Assembly (NCBI RefSeq): GCF_039543245.1
Contig: NZ_BAABJJ010000010.1
Coordinates: 1-64,000, forward strand
DNA length: 64,000 nucleotides
DNA from: Algibacter_G agarivorans
Lineage (GTDB): Bacteria > Bacteroidota > Bacteroidia > Flavobacteriales > Flavobacteriaceae
Direction of reading: 5' to 3'
A model generated the notes under the pieces. It saw only the letters and a program-made list of their open reading frames with translations, did not search any database and had not been told where the DNA came from. Shown in pieces: positions 61,315-64,000 of this stretch. The stretch's first letter is position 1. Each line of letters opens with the position of its first letter. Made by a program: the position numbers and the translations under genes.

Positions 61315-62871
61315 TGTCGTTTTTTCGTTAATTTTCAAAAAATAAATCCCAGAATTAAACTGCTTAAGATTTAATTCTACGGTATGTGTCTTATTATAAT
61401 CATAGTCTAATACCATTTTTCCAAGTACAGAGTATAGCTTAATATTATTAATTGGTTTTCCTTTAATGATTAAGTTCCTAGATGCCCCTAATGGATTAGG
61501 GAAAACCATAAAATCACCATCAAAATTTTTATTTTCAACAGACAAAGAGTTTCCTAAATTTTCTGAAAGGGCAATCACTAAAGTTGTGCCTTTATCAAAA
61601 TTCACAGTTTGTCCACCTGCATCAGTTTGGTTGGCAATATTTGTATCAGCTGGATGCTGAATCGACATAAATAAATACTTATAATCTGGTGTAAATGTAA
61701 TACCCGTTGGTTCAGAACCAATTGGTGCTATCCCAAATATTTCAACATCAGGAATAGCTTGGGAATGCCCATTTTTAACCACCCAAATATAATTATTCCC
61801 ACTGTCTTGTAACACCCATAAATTACCATCACCATCAAAAGCCAAATTGTCATTCCCATTTCCCCAAGCAACAGAAGTGATAGTGCTACCATCATTAATA
61901 TTATAGCTAGCACCTCCACCAACATAAGTTTCCATAGTTACGGTAGATGCCGATGTTTCTAACACATCAGAATCAGAAAAACGATATACTGTTCCTTCGC
62001 CTTTAACAGCAAAATAAACCATGCCATCTGGACCTATTTCTACATCTTCAATACCATTAAAAATAGTAGCGTCATGATCGGAAGGGCCACTTTGAGTTAA
62101 TGTCGAGTTTTGTTCAGTTTGATTAGAATTATCTAGAAGAATCCAACTTCCTATACCATTTTTAAGCCCTTTAAAAACATAAAGTTTCCCGCTACTTAAA
62201 TCTTGGGCAGCATCGGCTACAAACTTATATAGGTACCCAGGGTTTGAATCTGCACCCTGATACACCGTCCTCGCATTAGTATGGATCGTTACATTTTCAT
62301 GGGCAAAGTTACCCATAGCATAGTGCTTACCTACTACAGTTTTAGTAGCAGGGTTAATTTCAATATTCCAACCAAGGTCGTTATAGCCATCAATGGGAGG
62401 AAATGTATCGGGAACACTTGCTTCTTCACAGGTAATAACTGTTCCCCAAGAAGTTACAGTGCCTGAGCAATTGGCAGCCGTATTACCAACAGCTGTAAAA
62501 TCAAGGTCTTGTGATTTTGTAGTTTGCCATAATTTTGTTGTGCTATTATAATTAATATCAAAAACCATAACACCGCCACCAATTCCAAACGGCGGTGGAA
62601 CATCCTCAGAATTAATACTTAAATATCCATTAGCGCTACTACTAGCAATTGGCACATAACCGGTAAAATCTGGTTTAGGTTTAAATAAACCGCCTTCTGT
62701 TAAAACATCACCTACTTCAGCAAGTTTTTGAAAAGCATGACTCAATGGAATCACAAATTGCGCTGATGGTGCAACTGGAGTTACCGAAGTAAAATCGTCA
62801 ATACTTTGTGCGTATAAGCCATTTACTCCAAGGAAAAAGATTAGGGTTTTTAAGGGTAATTTTGTTTTCAT
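61294..62871 (-). CDS. PhoX-like phosphatase-family protein with T9SS tail
   Basis: The product of about 525 residues has a signal peptide (LPLKTLIFFLGVNGLYAQ). A PhoX/DUF839-type beta-propeller follows: GGGVMVFDINY, NCSGTVTSWGTVITCEE, FAHENVTIH, DHDATIFNGIEDVEIGPDG and EPTGITFTPDYKYLFMSIQHP. PhoX enzymes are calcium/iron alkaline phosphatases that free phosphate from organic esters. The last 80 or so residues are a T9SS type A sorting domain (VFPNPLGASRNL ... SGIYFLKI), so it is exported to the cell surface. I set the start at 62871, where the signal peptide begins. Confidence 0.85.
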   Translation of the reverse strand: MKTKLPLKTLIFFLGVNGLYAQSIDDFTSVTPVAPSAQFVIPLSHAFQKLAEVGDVLTEGGLFKPKPDFTGYVPIASSSANGYLSINSEDVPPPFGIGGGVMVFDINYNSTTKLWQTTKSQDLDFTAVGNTAANCSGTVTSWGTVITCEEASVPDTFPPIDGYNDLGWNIEINPATKTVVGKHYAMGNFAHENVTIHTNARTVYQGADSNPGYLYKFVADAAQDLSSGKLYVFKGLKNGIGSWILLDNSNQTEQNSTLTQSGPSDHDATIFNGIEDVEIGPDGMVYFAVKGEGTVYRFSDSDVLETSASTVTMETYVGGGASYNINDGSTITSVAWGNGNDNLAFDGDGNLWVLQDSGNNYIWVVKNGHSQAIPDVEIFGIAPIGSEPTGITFTPDYKYLFMSIQHPADTNIANQTDAGGQTVNFDKGTTLVIALSENLGNSLSVENKNFDGDFMVFPNPLGASRNLIIKGKPINNIKLYSVLGKMVLDYDYNKTHTVELNLKQFNSGIYFLKINEKTTSKLVIQ

Positions 62872-62946
62872 ATTTGGTAAGTTAAAGGTTGTTAGAAAGT
62901 TACGAAATGTTTTTAAATTCACCAATCTTAATACAAAGCCTTTAAA

Positions 62947-62988
62947 CAAAAAAAAGACCTGCCAAGTTGTAAACTTTGACAGGTCTCT
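62947..62988 (-). terminator. terminator of leuB
   Basis: On the minus strand an AGACCTG/CAGGTCT stem with one inner mismatch is followed by a run of at least seven T, about 20 bases after the leuB stop. Confidence 0.75.
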
Positions 62989-63008
62989 GATAAAATATTT
63001 TATACTTA

Positions 63009-64000
63009 TTAGATATTAGCAGCTAACCAATCCCCTACTTCTTTGGTTCCGTAAGCTTTTCCGCCATCGGCTAAATCTTCAGTAACAATACCTTCAGCTA
63101 ATGCTTTATTTACTGCATTTCTAATAGCCTTACCTTCTTCTGGTAAATTAAAGGCAGTTTCAAACATCATAGCAGCCGATAAAACCGTTGCCATTGGATT
63201 AGCAATGTTTAGTCCAGTTGCTTGTGGATAAGACCCGTGGATAGGCTCAAATAAAGCTGCATCAGTTCCCATAGATGCCGATGGCATTAATCCCATAGAT
63301 CCTGAAATTACAGAGGCCTCATCAGTTAAAATATCACCGAATAAGTTTTCAGTAATTAACACATCATAGCTATTTGGCCATTGTACCAAACGCATTGCCA
63401 CAGCATCAACAAACTCGTAACTTACTTCTACTTCTGGATAGTCTTTTTCCATAGCTTGCACGGTTTCTCTCCATAAACGAGACGTTTCTAATACATTGGC
63501 TTTATCAACACAACACAGTTTTTTAGAACGTGTCATAGCTAATTCAAAACCTTTTTTTGCTAAACGCTGTACTTCTGCTCTCGTGTAAACACAATTGTCA
63601 AAAGCCGTTTCTCCATTGTCTCTTCTACCTTTTTCACCAAAGTAAATACCACCAGTTAATTCTCTTAAGAATACTAAATCGGTACCTTCAATACGCTCCT
63701 GTTTTAAAGGCGATTTGTCTAATAACGAAGGAAACGTAAACGTTGGACGCACATTAGCGAACAGACCTAATTTTTTACGCATTTTTAATAAACCTTGCTC
63801 AGGGCGTACCTTTGCAGAAGGATCATTGTCATATCTTGGGTGCCCAATAGCGCCAAATAATACGGCATCAGCAGCCACACAAACATCGTGAGTACTGTCT
63901 GGGTATGGTTCTCCAACTGCATCAATAGCTGCAGCTCCTGTTAAAGCTGGTTTCCAAGTAATGTCATGTCCAAATTTCTTTGCTACAGCATCACTTACTT
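63009..64000 (-). CDS. leuB: 3-isopropylmalate dehydrogenase, 5' end outside the window
   Basis: LeuB oxidatively decarboxylates 3-isopropylmalate in leucine synthesis. The frame is open to the window edge; the visible 330 or so residues lack the first few dozen. Recognisable blocks are AVLFGAIGHPRYD, RELTGGIYFGEKG with the active-site Tyr, VDKANVLETSRLW, and the Mg/NAD region ENLFGDILTDEAS ... GLMPSAS, then EPIHGSYPQATG. The length and motifs show an intact enzyme as far as can be seen. The rest of the leu operon should lie to the right. Confidence 0.95.
   Translation of the reverse strand, partial: VSDAVAKKFGHDITWKPALTGAAAIDAVGEPYPDSTHDVCVAADAVLFGAIGHPRYDNDPSAKVRPEQGLLKMRKKLGLFANVRPTFTFPSLLDKSPLKQERIEGTDLVFLRELTGGIYFGEKGRRDNGETAFDNCVYTRAEVQRLAKKGFELAMTRSKKLCCVDKANVLETSRLWRETVQAMEKDYPEVEVSYEFVDAVAMRLVQWPNSYDVLITENLFGDILTDEASVISGSMGLMPSASMGTDAALFEPIHGSYPQATGLNIANPMATVLSAAMMFETAFNLPEEGKAIRNAVNKALAEGIVTEDLADGGKAYGTKEVGDWLAANI

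Noticed and set aside
1..64000. CRISPR array, rRNA or tRNA genes
   Set aside because: No regularly spaced repeats of CRISPR type and no recognisable rRNA or tRNA sequence were found by eye; a tRNA scan would be needed to be certain.

Overview
The window looks like chromosome from a marine-type member of the Flavobacteriaceae (Bacteroidota). Support comes from the very AT-rich sequence, type IX secretion (T9SS) C-terminal sorting domains, lipoprotein signals, many -7 boxes matching the Bacteroidota consensus TAnnTTTG with little sign of Shine-Dalgarno sites, a fused 2-oxoacid dehydrogenase E1 and a three-gene proton-translocating transhydrogenase. I found no rRNA, tRNA, CRISPR array or intact transposase.

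Layout. 0-5 kb: a truncated alpha/beta hydrolase, then a leftward cluster (2OG-Fe(II) oxygenase, SUI1-type translation factor, DUF1835 protein, nucleoside phosphorylase, solute-binding-like protein) closed by a terminator near 0.94 kb. 5-19 kb: E1 alpha-beta fusion, 3D-domain lipoprotein, ExbD, aldo/keto reductase, sulfatase, a helicase, a cold-shock-domain protein, two EamA transporters and the pntAA-pntAB-pntB operon. 19-28.5 kb: glycosyltransferase 9, MFS transporter, an intradiol-dioxygenase-like secreted protein, a 1231-residue metallophosphoesterase/outer-membrane protein and a DUF3360 permease. 28.7-32.8 kb: an RNA/cold-adaptation group of two small cold-shock proteins, a J-domain/KTSC protein and two DEAD-box helicases. 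32.8-41.8 kb: EamA transporter, fatty acid desaturase, Crp-like regulator, slipin, and two disrupted genes: a frameshifted T9SS cargo protein and an SLC12-type transporter with one in-frame stop.

42-44.5 kb holds a tightly overlapping methyltransferase-archease-rtcB RNA-ligation operon. 46-56 kb is the most accessory-looking part. It has a decayed HipA kinase, two DoxX-like proteins, and then a compact anti-phage CBASS locus at 48.2-51.8 kb: a LexA/S24-like self-cleaving repressor, a 44-residue basic protein, a cGAS/DncV-like nucleotidyltransferase ending in glycine, a stand-alone E2-like protein and an HNH-SAVED nuclease (Cap5). This is the type II-short architecture. Imperfect direct repeats of about 175 bp bracket the locus, and a second repeat family follows it.

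56-64 kb: a coiled-coil protein, an EF-G paralogue, a YqaA/DedA-like membrane protein, a DUF3817 protein, an MscS-type channel, a PhoX-like T9SS protein and the 3' part of leuB, which runs off the right end.

The best candidate for something new is the CBASS locus: a repressor with LexA-type cleavage residues, helically phased GTGTAT repeats over its own promoter, and a small conserved-looking basic ORF translationally coupled to the nucleotidyltransferase.
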